DNA from: Camellia lanceoleosa
Lineage: Eukaryota > Streptophyta > Magnoliopsida > Ericales > Theaceae
Length of the DNA stretch: 64,000 nucleotides
Assembly (NCBI GenBank): GCA_025200525.1
Contig: CM045767.1
Location: forward strand, 118,666,021-118,730,020
Direction: 5' to 3'
Both the position numbers and the translations under genes were made by a program. Shown piece after piece: positions 47,201 through 55,909 of the stretch. Position 1 is the first letter of the stretch; each line of letters opens with the position of its first letter. The notes beneath the pieces are model-generated. The model had not been told where the DNA came from. It saw nothing but the letters and a program-made list of their open reading frames with translations, and did no database searches.

Positions 47201-50200
47201 TTAATATCAAATAAGACTCATAAACATATTAAACCAAAACCAAGACCCATGGGTCAACCCAACGATCCTTTATTGAGATCTGCTCCAGAAATTCTGCAAA
47301 TTACAAAAATAACCTTGACCCTAAAACATAAATATAATTTATTCTAGTTCCCAAGTGGGCCCATCATCATCCAACACATGCCAAATCAAAACTAGAGCCT
47401 TAGAAGCATCTGTGCCATGCCGTTTATAGACTTTAGTATTACGCTACCACCTGTCTCCATCAATTCCTCTCCAAACTTTATCAAAGACATGACGCCAATC
47501 AAGATTTTTGGAAAGAACGTTTCATTGCCGGGCTTCCTACACTTTTCGCTGAAAAGGTCAAAACTCAAATCTGCACGAAGCATAATGGACAAATCCCCTA
47601 CAACCAATATAGTTTTGGAGAATTAATATCTGAAATTTTTGCTGAAGGATTATCCTTATGCAATGATATCAAACTTAAAAATCAACTAAAGAAAGAACGA
47701 ACGACCGCTGCATTGAACTCGGTCAATTTTGTTATCAATTTGGTTACAATCCATCCTTCCTCCTTTATCAGGATCTTCTACCCGAAGAGCTCCTATATGC
47801 AAAACTCGCAAATATTCTACTAAAAAATATTATAGCAAATTTTCAAATTACAAAAAGAAACCCTAAACCATATTACAAAAAGAGGAAATTCAATAACTCC
47901 AATAATTCCAAACCCTATAATGACTCTAAATCAAAACCTAGTTCTTTTAAGAAAACTGCAAATTGTTGTAAATGTGGCAAACCAGGACATTATACAAATA
48001 AATGTTGAAAAAAAATAAAATTCATGAATTTGATGTTTCTGACGAATTTAAAAATCGATTAGAATCCATTCTCCTTCTTGATAAAGAACCTGAATCTGAT
48101 CATGAATACTCTTTTGACAATCCTTCTGATAATGAATTCCTACTTAATGAAATTGATAGTGATATTCCTACTTCTAATGAAGAACCTAATGATAATCCTG
48201 ACGTTTCTCATGAATGTTCATGCCAAACATCTAATGATTACTATAAAGCCATTTTGGAAATGAATGGTCTCAGTATTAATGTTCTTACAACCCAAGAAAA
48301 AATTATCCTCGAATTTATCGATAATAATGATGATCCAGAAAAGAAACAAGAAGCTATGTTCAAATACTCCAATTCAAAACAACACAATATTCCAACCACA
48401 AATATTACTCGAGAATTGAAATATGACACTTGCGATTTTAAAGATGTTCTTGACTGAGTCAATAAGGTACCAACCCCACTTAATACAGCTACTATCCGAG
48501 ACCTCCAAAGTGAAATTTCCAATCTCAAAATTGATGTTCAAAATTTACAATCCAGAGTTCTTGCTCTCGAAAAAAACTCTACTAATGATTTTCTTGCTAA
48601 TACATCTTTCTCATATGAACCACATCTCCAAGAATCATCCAATAACATCTTGAAAAACAACCACTTGTTATTAATGATTCTGTCAATTTACTTCTTAATA
48701 GTATCACATTTCAAAAATGGTACATTGAAATTAAAGTCATTCTACATGATTTCATACTCACTACAATGGCACTTGTTGATTCTGGTGCTGACCTCAACTG
48801 TATCCACGAAGGTCTTGTACCGTTCAAATATTTTGAAAAAACTGATCAATCTTTAAGTATTGCCAACGGTGGAACTATGGAAATTAATTTCAAAATATCT
48901 CATACTCAAATTTGCAACCACGGTATTTGTTTATACACTAAATTCCTATTAGTCAAAAACATGTCTCAATTAACCATATTAGGAACCCCCTTCGTAACCA
49001 TGATCGCTCTATTTACTGTTACAAATGAAGGAATTTCCACTGTTCTTATTAATCAAGATATTGTTTTCAAATTCCTATTTCCTCCTCAAGAACATGAAAT
49101 CAATACTTTAAAAACAAATCTTATTTATAAACAAAACAAATTTGTTTACTCCAAAAGGAAATCTCTTATAAAGTTATAGATTAAGAATTACAACAACCTC
49201 GTGTCAAATCTATTATTCAAAAAATCTGAACTCTATTTGAAAAAGATTTATGTTCTGAGTTACTACATGCTTTCGGGCATCGCAAACAACATATGATCGA
49301 CTTACCATATGAAAAGGATTTCAATGAAAGACATATTTCTACTAAAGCTCAACCCATCCAAATGGGCAAAAAATTGATAGAACACTGCAAACAAGAGATC
49401 AATGATCTTTTAAGCAAAAAAAATTTCCGACCAAGCAAATCTCCATGGTCTTGTCCTGCTTTCTATGTTAACAAAAACACCGAACTTGAAAGAGGAACAC
49501 CTCGTTTCGTTATTAATTATAAACCCCTCAATGTTGTTTGACAATGGATCCGGTATCCAATTCCAAACAAAAAAGATTTATTAAATCGATTATTTGAAGC
49601 AAAGATTTTTGCAAAATTCAATATGAAATCTAGATTTTGGTAAGTCCAGTTAACTGAAAAAGATCACTACAAAATTGCTTTCACAATACCCTTTCGTCAC
49701 TATAAATGGAATGTTATGCCTTTTGGCTTAAAAAATGCTCCTTCAAAATTTCAAAAAATAATGAATGATATTTTTGATCCCTACACTACATTTACAATTT
49801 TCTACATAGATGATGTACTCATTTATTCCAATTCAGTTTTTCAACATAGCAAGCATTTGTACAAATTCTACCATATCATTAAAAACAATGGTTTAGTTCT
49901 TAGTGCTAAAAAGATGCAACTTTTTCAAACCTCCATATGGTTTCTAGGCCATATCATTCACAAAGGCACAATTATTGCCATCCAAAGATCAATTGAAAAA
50001 GTTGATCAAAAACACATGAAATTGCTCAGTCAATTTTATGGGAATAATTGTGCCATCCAAAATCCCCTACAGGTAGTTTGTTCCCCTCAATGGTGTCTAT
50101 TAATGGAGTTAGGTTAGGGACCAAATTAAACACTTTTTATACATTTGAAACTAAATTGACACAATTTAAACATTGGTGACTGAAATGACACAAATATCAT

Positions 50201-53200
50201 ATTTTGGGGAGTTTGATGATTTTTTGGGCATGCACTTTTATATGCGTGTTAATTGTATTAGAAAACGAGACCCAGGCTCGTGACGAGGCACTCCCTTACA
50301 ATGTGTTTGTGTTACCTCTGGTCTCTGGATGATGTAACTTCTCTTTTCCCTATTCCCGTCCTTTCTGATTACAAAAAAAAATTAGAAAACTGAGCTTTAG
50401 TGGCCGATCAATCATAATTGGGTTGTATAGGATATGTTGAAGTGGAAAAATTGGGAATTTTAGTGTAGGGGTGGCTGCTTGATAAAATAAGTAGTGGTTT
50501 ATAATTTAACTGTGGATAGAATAATATGGTGTAAACTGATAACTAAACCCAAATCCCTAAGAAGCTGGAATGAGGCTTTGTTGGGTTGAGTTTGGCTGGA
50601 GTGAATCACATTTTAAGTGCATTTTCCAATTTATTACCTGATCTATTAGCTACGTCACATTTTTAAAGTTTAAAAACAATCTCCCCTCATGATATACAAC
50701 AAAGAATTAGTTGAGCTTAGGTTTCTGTGAAGTACATCTTAGTCATGTAATGAGGTTCATGGAACACATTTGCCTCAGAGGCCATCAACTCTATTTGATC
50801 CACAAAAACCAGGATCTAGTGGTTGGTAAGGAAATAAGAGGAGAATCATGGTGTTTTATAGTCTTGCAAATATTCATTGCATTGTTGATGGTCTTAGGAT
50901 AGAGTCTTTTTTAGCATTCTTATAAAGAACTCACTATTACCAATTGCAGCCATATGTAGAGATGCATCTGGTAATTATTTTCCTTGTATTTATCAAAAAA
51001 TAAAATAAAATAAAATAATGTCTTTTTCCTTGTATTTATCAAAAAATAAAATAAAATAAAATAATGTCTTTTTCCTTGTATGGATAAAACAATATCACAA
51101 CACCAAAGATTTTAGATGCTTTGACTTCTGCTATTTTAATGGTTTTTTTGGGGTGTAATCAAGGGCATATGTGGGTTGATTGCTTATAGTTACAGTGCTT
51201 AACTAATGTACTTTAAGTGTTTGTCACTGACAAAATTGAATAGGTATCTCTTAATCTGATACTATGAGATAGGGTGTTAATTTTTCTATTAGCAGTTACA
51301 GATGTTCCTACTTTTGAGTGGAGTCTTGCCAGGCAGGGAGTTGTCTTTTCTTGGGTTTGTAATAGAGTGGGTTGTTGCATATCAGTTTTAGATTGAAGTA
51401 TCATTTTGTCCCTCAAACTTTGCTTCAAATTTCAGTGATCCTCAAATTTGCAACTCTTCTATTTGAGCTCTCAAACTCTTATAAATTAGTCAATGTAGTC
51501 CAATCATAACTTGCCCAATCTTACTGGTAATGGCATTTTCAATTATTCTTCTAAATTTGACCTAATTCTTAATTAGTGAAGCAATTTGTTGCAATATCTG
51601 GCATTGTTTGCTCTTTATCAAAGTTTATGTTGTCTTACTTCACTGTCTGATGTTGGTCTTGTGGTCTTTATACGTATGCTCTTCTTTTGTCCCAGATCTC
51701 CTCCACATATTCTCATACTTGCCCAGGGATCTGAACTTCCTCGAGCACACAAGCAATATTGGTTGGAAAGAGTGAGCATGAAATTGATGTTTCTAAGTCT
51801 CTAAACTTGTCTGTATGGAGTATTTCATCGGGTGGTTATGGTTTCTTTACATGCTATTCTGCTTATTTAGATGCTATTAATATGGAGTAACATTCTGAGT
51901 GTATATTTGCAGGATTCAAAGAGCAAGGCCTATCGTTATAGATCCAGGCTTGTACCATTCACAGAAATCTGGTGTATTTTGGGCCAAAGAGAAAAGATCT
52001 ATGCCTTCTTCATTCAAGTTATTCATGGGTATATTCTTAACTTTTGCCTTGTATCACTATTCTGTTGTCCACGTGGATAACTCAAGTACCTGTTCATCTG
52101 TGTTCAGTTTTTCAGCTTAGAATCAGGGATGCTGATGTTTCATACATATGTGGTGTCATAAACTAATAGATGTTAGTGGGAATTGATTTTCTGTACTTCT
52201 GCAGTATTATAGTGATACATTTTTTAATCAGATCCTGTAGTCCTCAATTATGATAAACAACCACCTGTTTGTGTGTTGCTTTTTGAAATTTAGGATTGAT
52301 ATTTGACCTATTTGGTTCATATAGGCATAACTTGATGACAAAAAGCATGTGAACGGGAAAAACACAACTGAAATTTTGCATCGAGCATATTTAGTGCATG
52401 TTCTAATGAAGTTTGGTTTGAGTTTAAATTTTATATTAATTTGCAATTTAGTATGAAGCCAGACAAGTTTATTTATGTTTTATTTGGTTTTAGTGGTCAA
52501 ATGTGATTTGGTAATGTCAAAATTTGGTAGACATGGATCCATGGGCCTTACTTTGGTTAGGTGTATTGGGTTATTATGTGTGGTCTGTTTGAGGCATAAA
52601 ATAAAATGTTTTCAGTACTACCACCATAAACATCTTGACACATTTCTTGTTATGTTGTGGAAATCTTCACGATTTCTAGTTTGGTCACAATTAGTGGTAG
52701 CCCTCCCCTCGACCATAAACCTCTCAATGCAAATGATGGTGGAACTATACCCCAGCTCTTTGTTACAACCATCGAGGGACTTTACAACTAAGCTAGCTGG
52801 CAGAGTTCTAAACTTTCATTCCTCGAAGATTTGAATTTAGAGCAGGAAATTGATGTCGAGATGATGGGGATGGTGTAGGTGATGCTTTCGGACAAATTTT
52901 ACAATGGAGCCTAAGAAACACTGACACTTCTAAGAATGTGGTGTGTCGTGTTAGATACCGACACTTCTAAGAAGGTAGCGCGTTGTGTCAAACACTGTTG
53001 TTGGATGCTGACTCGAGTTGGACACTTCTCAACACCTATTAGACACAGCCAAATATGTATATTTTTAAAAAAATTTCTAAACGCAGACACACTACAGACA
53101 CTTGGGAAAATACGTGTATATCACTTATACACATTAAACACATAACAAGTTTGAATAAAATAATTTGAAATCTAATGATAGAAGGAAATTAATGTTAATC

Positions 53201-54048
53201 TGTATTTATTCTCCTTCTTTAGGCTTTAAAAATTATTATCCTTAAATTAAATATTTATTTATGTTACATATAATAATTGTTTATCTTTATATATACTCAT
53301 AATATATTTTACACATGTCGCCCTCCTCAGCGTGACAGCCCTACATTTTTTTGAAAATTTTCATGTGTGTTCGTGTCATGTCTCGTGTCTGTGTTTGTTC
53401 TCAGAATGGAGCCATGTTTCCAAGCTTCTTGCTTGATTACTTTGTCTATAATTAAGTAAACTATTAATTTATTGTTCCTATTTTCAGCACATATTTTCTA
53501 CCTTAATTAAACTCCAATTTTTCCCATCTGCAGGGTCTTCATGGGTGGTGCTTACAAGACCATTTCTTGAATTCTGCATTTGGGGTTGGGATAATCTCCC
53601 GCGCACTCTTCTCATGTACTACACAAATATCCTTTCATCACCGGAAGGCTACTTCCACACAATTGTCTGCAATCATAAAGACTACCAGAACACCACAGTA
53701 AACCATGACTTGCATTATATCAGATGGGACAATCCTCCAAAGCAACACCCAATGAATCTGACGTTGGATCATTTCAATGACATGGTCCAGAGTGGTGCCC
53801 CTTTTGCGCATAAGTTTGAAAAGGACGATCCTGTTCTGAACAAAATTGACAAGGAACTTTTAAGGAGACCGGATGGGCGGTTTACACCCAGGGCTTGGTG
53901 TGCAAAAAATTGGGGTCTAGAGAAGGATCATTGTGTACTTCACGGGAGTCCACATGTGGTTAAACCTTCTGTGAGTTCAAAAACGTTAGAGAAACTTATT
54001 GTGAAGCTCATTGATTCAGAAAATTTCAGGACTAAACAGTGTAAATAA
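34744..54048 (+). CDS. GT14 family glycosyltransferase (beta-glucuronosyltransferase GlcAT14-like), four exons, frameshift in exon 1
   Basis: Exons are 34744-35270, 51696-51771, 51913-52028 and 53534-54048, with GT/AG borders and phases 1, 2 and 1. The protein would be about 410 residues once the frame slip is ignored, normal for plant GT14 enzymes. These are type II Golgi membrane proteins, and GlcAT14 members add glucuronic acid to arabinogalactan-protein glycans. Visible landmarks: a basic N-terminus and membrane anchor, then LPRFAYLLSGTRGDGRRLKR, DWFINLSSEDYPLM, DLNFLEHTSNIGWKE, FWAKEKRSMPSSFKLF, FCIWGWDNLPRTLLMYY and HDLHYIRWDNPPKQHP. The start codon frame and the catalytic-domain frame differ by one base near 34790-34822. 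The coding total (1234 nt) is one base above a multiple of three, so a single extra base would explain it. Intron 1 is about 16.4 kb owing to viral and transposon insertions; introns 2 and 3 are 141 bp and 1.5 kb. Confidence 0.9.
35866..36418. mobile_element. MITE-like element with gcattagcctc / gatgcagatgctc ends
   Basis: Left end gggcagccgcattagcctca resembles the reverse complement of the right end (agagcatctgcatcaacctc). The interior has no gene and contains the palindrome gcctcaac..gttgaggc (36282-36301). Confidence 0.5.
36504..36921. mobile_element. MITE with GGTGAGAAAAGAAAA ends
   Basis: Left end ggggaggtgagaaaagaaaa and reverse complement of the right end (gggtttggtgagaaaagaaa) pair over about 25 bp. 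There is an internal repeat of gagaaaagaaaagaaatgatt at 36512 and 36540. Confidence 0.6.
36960..37146 (+). mobile_element. tRNA-derived SINE
   Basis: An A-box-like tggccgggtggtcaaggc (about 36970-36987) and a B-box-like gttcgaaatgtcc (about 37009) stand about 40 bp apart, as in tRNA-Leu/Ser-like heads. The body ends in taccgagttatcaaaaaaaa, a typical A-tailed plant SINE end. It lies in the same orientation as the GT14 gene, inside intron 1. Confidence 0.7.
37169..37500. mobile_element. MITE with gagcatctccaat ends (copy 1)
   Basis: Left gagcatctccaattgttcat and reverse complement of the right end (ggccatctccaatctagact). Dense catcaaattt/aaatttgatg words in inverted orientation would fold into a long hairpin. 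Confidence 0.65.
37680..38009. mobile_element. MITE with catctctaat / attggagata ends (copy 2)
   Basis: Same family as the preceding element, with the same catcaaattt words and similar length. The two copies are separated by about 180 bp of ordinary intron sequence. Confidence 0.6.
38057..38137 (+). repeat. 81-bp direct repeat, left copy, flanking the viral insertion
   Basis: Starts aatggtgtctattaatggag and ends gacacaattta. Its partner is at 50089-50169 with about five differences. Viral sequence begins immediately to its right. Confidence 0.8.
38139..38715 (-). repeat. Inverted copy of the viral intergenic/promoter region
   Basis: About 560 bp is the reverse complement of about 40290-40838, for example gatagttcttcttgtaaatt here against aatttacaagaagaactatc there. 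The TATA box is altered in this copy (tacataag in antisense reading). Confidence 0.85.
38732..39021. mobile_element. MITE with GGGTAGGTTTGGTTTGTGTT ends
   Basis: Left end gggtaggtttggtttgtgtt and right end aacacaaaccaaacataccc are inverted copies with one mismatch. The flanks read att on both sides. It is 290 bp, rich in caaaca/ttttcc words, inserted just upstream of the viral second ORF. Confidence 0.78.
39033..40116 (+). pseudogene. Viral ORF of unknown function (broken)
   Basis: An ATG at 39033 (MAYNLKNSQATFSKGG) opens a frame continuing to about 39530. The conserved-looking reading then moves to another frame, which contains a stop at 39550-39552 and runs on to 40116. The C-terminal third is Lys/Glu-rich and helical in character. 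It precedes the viral intergenic region, so in a circular viral genome it would be the last ORF after the polymerase. I do not recognise a domain. Similar proteins accompany this kind of endogenous pararetrovirus in plant genomes, but its role is not known to me. At least one frameshift and one stop make it non-functional here. Confidence 0.6.
40478..40485 (+). promoter_or_regulatory. TATA box of the viral intergenic promoter
   Basis: TATATAAA lies in ctagctcTATATAAAcaacc, followed about 20-30 bases later by cagcagaag. This position upstream of the primer site matches the genomic-RNA promoter of pararetroviruses. It points in the same direction as the GT14 gene. Confidence 0.7.
40978..40989 (+). 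promoter_or_regulatory. Viral primer binding site (initiator tRNA-Met type)
   Basis: TGGTATCAAAGC differs by one base from the sequence complementary to plant initiator tRNA-Met (TGGTATCAGAGC). It lies between the viral promoter and the polyprotein start, as in caulimovirids. Confidence 0.75.
41141..41828 (+). pseudogene. Viral polyprotein start and movement-protein domain (broken)
   Basis: An ATG at 41141 begins MARLFKTFFNLIFGEGSS, but a stop follows after about 40 codons. The movement-protein-like segment is at 41469-41828, recognisable around the paired-aromatic GPIYFECFPNFEVSLIDP stretch and the LTLNIQTKHYKM stretch. In the family this protein modifies plasmodesmata so the virus can pass between cells. 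The copy here has stops and a disrupted start. Confidence 0.75.
41829..43110 (+). pseudogene. Viral polyprotein middle region (broken)
   Basis: Several short frames in changing phases. 42660-43110 is a continuous stretch with ..IGEQTTRIEERVDRLYIYVP, a probable short coiled coil, ending at a stop near 43108. It links the movement-protein and coat-protein segments. No enzymatic motif. Confidence 0.6.
43111..43594 (+). pseudogene. Viral coat-protein region, left piece
   Basis: The capsid-like stretch LIFGFSGQLKGWLDNYLT (about 43306-43360), with a Trp followed by Asp-Asn, belongs to the coat-protein part of this pararetrovirus type. A stop near 43237 already breaks it, and the chromovirus begins at 43595. 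The reading continues at 47463 in frame if the insertion is ignored. Confidence 0.72.
43595..43916 (-). repeat. Chromovirus 3' LTR (truncated)
   Basis: Matches 46891-47207 closely (tgcagcacac.., ttatataggactagaagac.., aaaatctttgacttctaaaa), then diverges directly into the end of the chromodomain frame. The part corresponding to about 47208-47462 is missing, together with the expected polypurine tract. Confidence 0.8.
43917..44230 (-). pseudogene. Chromodomain at the integrase C-terminus
   Basis: The minus strand encodes ..GGHQKYLIKWKGRPLADCTW and ITDDEFCRLDHDL. The aromatic and hydrophobic pattern YLIKWKG..P..CTW is the core of a chromodomain, which places the element among the chromoviruses (integrase targeting to histone-marked chromatin). 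It sits in a different frame from the integrase core just upstream, so a frameshift separates them. Confidence 0.85.
44259..46120 (-). pseudogene. Chromovirus Pol remainder: RT end, RNase H, integrase
   Basis: Reading from about 46120: the last part of reverse transcriptase (VVFLGFIVSAQGVEADPSKV), an RNase H domain (VACDASNVGIGGVLSQEGHP, then YSDHEALKYI), the integrase H2C2 zinc finger (ELHAGGAASHFGHDKT..CRICQLAKG), and the integrase core with DLSMDLVLGLP, VSDRDVKFTSYFW and the downstream Glu in HHQTDGQTEVIN, so all three acidic positions are visible. A TGA at 44969-44971 and a one-base slip near 44930 interrupt the core. The catalytic part of reverse transcriptase is gone, removed by the deletion that joins Gag to RT near 46115-46145. 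Confidence 0.9.
46145..46863 (-). pseudogene. Chromovirus Gag (frameshifted, C-terminus lost)
   Basis: Starts at 46863 (MATRSGRSFRGKLTDKQRDD), a common opening for this Gag type. It continues after a break with KVCVDVPDFDGRIDPQDF and later RKVQFAVMKLIGQAQIWWSG, the Gag capsid signature. At least two frame changes occur (near 46720 and 46390). The zinc knuckle is absent because of the internal deletion. Confidence 0.82.
46875..46886 (-). promoter_or_regulatory. Chromovirus primer binding site (initiator tRNA-Met)
   Basis: On the minus strand TGGTATCAGAGC lies a few bases inside the 5' LTR, a perfect match to the usual initiator tRNA-Met primer site. Confidence 0.88.
46891..47462 (-). repeat. 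Chromovirus 5' LTR (572 bp)
   Basis: On the minus strand it starts TGATGGAGACAGG and ends GTGCTGCACA. The right border at 47462 is set by the attcc duplication and by the point where viral coding resumes. A shorter LTR starting at TGTTGGATGATG (47376) was considered but leaves 86 bp unexplained. Confidence 0.72.
47463..48009 (+). pseudogene. Viral coat-protein region, right piece, with zinc knuckle
   Basis: Coding resumes right after the chromovirus and includes FWKERFIAGLPTLFAEKV, the Gag-like NQYSFGELISEIFAEGLSLC stretch, a basic region, and a CCHC zinc knuckle (CCKCGKPGHYTNKC, about 47964-48006) followed at once by a TGA. The knuckle binds the viral nucleic acid in this family. Frames change near 47700-47850. 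Confidence 0.75.
48002..49180 (+). pseudogene. Viral acidic linker and aspartic protease (broken)
   Basis: 48002-48457 encodes an acidic stretch rich in Asp, Glu and Asn, ending at a stop. 48766-49180 contains the protease active-site motif ALVDSGADLNCI, a later GTPFV motif, and ends at a stop. In the family the protease matures the polyprotein. The active-site Asp-Ser-Gly is retained, but flanking stops isolate it. Confidence 0.78.
49290..50088 (+). pseudogene. Viral reverse transcriptase (broken, RNase H missing)
   Basis: Recognisable reverse-transcriptase blocks: KSPWSCPAFYVNKNTELERG, then PFGLKNAPSKFQKIMNDIFD and the catalytic YIDD (49803-49814), then FLGHIIHKGTI. In-frame stops fall at about 49539-49541 and 49641-49643. 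Viral similarity ends near 50040-50088 before any RNase H sequence. There the host 81-bp repeat begins, so the 3' end of the polymerase was never integrated or was lost. Confidence 0.88.
50089..50169 (+). repeat. 81-bp direct repeat, right copy, flanking the viral insertion
   Basis: Same start aatggtgtctattaatggag as 38057. Sequence after it (aacattggtgactgaaatga) has no counterpart beside the left copy, as expected for host sequence resuming. A related inverted stretch near 54720-54800 shows that the 3' part belongs to a dispersed repeat. Confidence 0.78.
50170..51695 (+). other. GT14 intron 1, right part
   Basis: AT-rich intron sequence with no gene. It contains a 46-bp tandem duplication (50977-51079) and a polypyrimidine tract before the acceptor at 51695 (ttcttttgtcccag). 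Confidence 0.7.
50977..51079 (+). repeat. 46-bp unit repeated about 2.2 times
   Basis: ttttccttgtatttatcaaa followed by (aaaat)n and aatgtc occurs twice perfectly and starts a third time (ttttccttgtatgg). The perfect identity suggests a recent slip. Confidence 0.9.
51696..51771 (+). CDS. GT14 exon 2 (76 nt)
   Basis: Preceded by ..tgtcccag and followed by gtgagc. With the last base of exon 1 it encodes DLLHIFSYLPRDLNFLEHTS and NIGWK. It is too short to appear as a free-standing frame, but the match to the family between the exon 1 and exon 3 segments is continuous. Confidence 0.92.
51913..52028 (+). CDS. GT14 exon 3 (116 nt)
   Basis: Preceded by tatttgcag and followed by gtatat. It encodes IQRARPIVIDPGLYHSQKSG and VFWAKEKRSMPSSFKLFM. 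Phase 2 entry and phase 1 exit agree with the neighbouring exons. Confidence 0.93.
52029..53533 (+). other. GT14 intron 3
   Basis: About 1.5 kb. A block at 52905-53400 has repeats of gacacttctaagaa and cgtgt/acacg words at its two sides, possibly an old transposon remnant. The acceptor is preceded by ttttcccatctgcag. Confidence 0.65.
53534..54048 (+). CDS. GT14 exon 4 (last exon)
   Basis: Preceded by catctgcag. It encodes GSSWVVLTRPFLEFCIWGWD to the TAA at 54046-54048, including the conserved GYFHTIVCNHKDYQNTTVNH and IRWDNPPKQHP stretches and DDPVLNKIDKELL. It is open throughout, with no damage seen. Confidence 0.95.
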
Positions 54049-55909
54049 TGCTGTAAATGTAATGCTTCATTTGCTCCACAATTTTGCATCCTGTCTTGGT
54101 AGAATGCATGTGTGGGAAGGCTTTGCATGGTTTGATTCACTTTCCTTCCTCTTCTTTTCTTTTTCTTTTATAAATTTAAGATTCAAACACGAGTTTGAGT
54201 GTTTCAAATCTATGAAAATCTTCAGTATATCCAAGTCCACTCTTCCAAATGCAACTTTTATTTTCTTTTAATAAATGTCTTGTATAATTTACGGAGGCAC
54301 CCAAAACAAACCGTTATGGTGACCATGTTCTTTTGTTTTAAAAATGTCAAGTTTATTTATTTATTTATCCAACCCAGGTCCAATGATTCATTTTATTTTT
54401 TATTTTTTTGAGCATACTGTCTCATTTTATTATTTTTACTACTTTATCAATTGGCATTATCTCACCAAAATTCTTCTCTTAATTTACCCTTTTTTTGATG
54501 TATATTTTTAAGGCTAATGTTACTTTATTTCCTTGATTTGGATCATTTGGATCATGCCTAGATAACTTCCTAGCCATTTGAAGATAAACGCATAATTTCT
54601 TCTAATTTTTATATTAGAAAGTACTATTATGAATTTTGTCCAAATTAATTGCACTCGTTTAGTTTGTATTGAGAGTGAAACATTTTATTATGAGAAAATT
54701 ATATTTTTAGTCTCCCAAGTATGAGTCTTATGTTTTTTAATGTCAATGTTTAAATTGTGTCAATTTAGTTCTCAATATATAACGTGTTTCAATTTAATTT
54801 TCAATGTTTAAATTATGTTAATCTAATGCCCCATATATAAAAAAATATTTTAATTATTTTAATTTGTGATATCGATTAATTAAGATTGCACATTGATGGT
54901 GAAGCCACTAGTGAGTTTGAGTTTTGAATAAATTTGACAATTTACAATTTAGAGCAAAATTAGAGAATTACATTGTAAGTTAATTCTTTACAAGTTTAGA
55001 AGTGATATTGATTTTAAACAAATTATGTAAAAATTTAATGTAACTTTTTGAAAATTTATAAGAATTTCAAATTGGTTGATCAACAGTGAATGAGAGAAGC
55101 AGATCATATTAAAGTTTTTATAAGTACGATTGAACAAAAAATAGTTGTGCGTTTAAGTCTAAAAAAATCACATAGACTCGTGATTACTTTTAAATTTCTG
55201 TAAATTTTCTCACATGACCCAAATAAAGGAAAAAAATTCAATATAAACTTGTTATTAATCATTAAAAACCCTATTTAGTGTTGTAATTACATAATTTATT
55301 TTAAAATGACTAATTATAATTATATTTGAATAAAAAACTCACTATTCATGTGTACTATTTATGTGTATGATTATCACGTGACGGGATATCACCATTTTCA
55401 AGTATAACAGCTATTTGACTTTCTTTTTAGGATTAATTATATTTTTCATTTTTATAGTATGACTTAAATTTTATTTTAGTTTCTGTAATTTTAATTTGAA
55501 TAATTTAGTCACTATATTTTAAGTCCAATTTTAATTTGGTTCTTTTGTAAAAAAGTTTCTTTAAGTTTTCCTACATGTATACTTTAGAAAACTAATAATT
55601 TCAAAATTGTTTATTTTAATCTTCAACTTAAATGAAATGACCAAACTGAACTAGATTTAAAGCATAAGAACCAACCTATTCAATTTAAAATAAAAGGCAC
55701 CAAAGTAAAATTTGGGTCTAATTACAAGGGTTTAGAAAAAAAATTGCATTTCATGGTGCAATTCTCTTGTGTACATGGTGTAAATTCATTCATTTGCATG
55801 GTGTAACTCTTCTTATGTGTAAGAGTCTCACCAAAAAAAAAAAAAACATTTACAGTGCAATTATTTAGTAACTGTCTCATCTATTTGCAATTTCATTTTA
55901 AGATAGTGT
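54049..55909. other. GT14 3' UTR and AT-rich intergenic DNA
   Basis: The first few hundred bases presumably hold the 3' UTR (several aataaa-like sites, for example 54270). 54720-54800 contains a diverged, inverted relative of the 81-bp repeat. Nothing else is recognised. Confidence 0.5.

Larger units (their letters stand above)
43595..47462 (-). mobile_element. Internally deleted Ty3/gypsy chromovirus inserted in the viral coat-protein region
   Basis: The element reads leftwards. Its 5' LTR is 46891-47462 and its 3' LTR begins at 43595 on the plus strand. Flanking 5-bp sequences are attct (43590-43594) and attcc (47463-47467), a target duplication with one difference. Order on the minus strand: 5' LTR, initiator tRNA-Met primer site, Gag, then a deletion removing the end of Gag, protease and most of reverse transcriptase, then RNase H, integrase and a chromodomain. 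At 3.9 kb it is shorter than a complete element (usually 5 kb or more). Stops and frameshifts make it non-autonomous. Confidence 0.87.
38138..50088 (+). mobile_element. Endogenous caulimovirid-like pararetrovirus copy (decayed, rearranged)
   Basis: Inside GT14 intron 1. Order on the plus strand: an inverted copy of the viral intergenic region; an ORF encoding a protein of unknown role; a second intergenic region with TATA box; a tRNA-Met primer site; then a broken polyprotein with movement-protein, coat-protein/zinc-knuckle, protease and reverse-transcriptase segments. There are no LTRs. One long polyprotein in the order movement protein, coat, protease, reverse transcriptase plus a separate second ORF is reminiscent of florendoviruses, but genus is inference. 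It carries many stops and frameshifts, lacks RNase H and is interrupted by a chromovirus, so it cannot produce virus. Confidence 0.8.

Noticed and set aside
38138..50088. Interpretation of the intron 1 element as an LTR retrotransposon
   Set aside because: No LTRs bound it. A movement-protein domain, a TATA-containing intergenic region followed by an initiator tRNA-Met site, and lack of integrase point to a caulimovirid-type pararetrovirus.
50277..50385. A possible SINE end (gagacccaggctcg near a B-box-like form, and a short A run at the end)
   Set aside because: No A box or 5' head could be found and the B-box match is weak.
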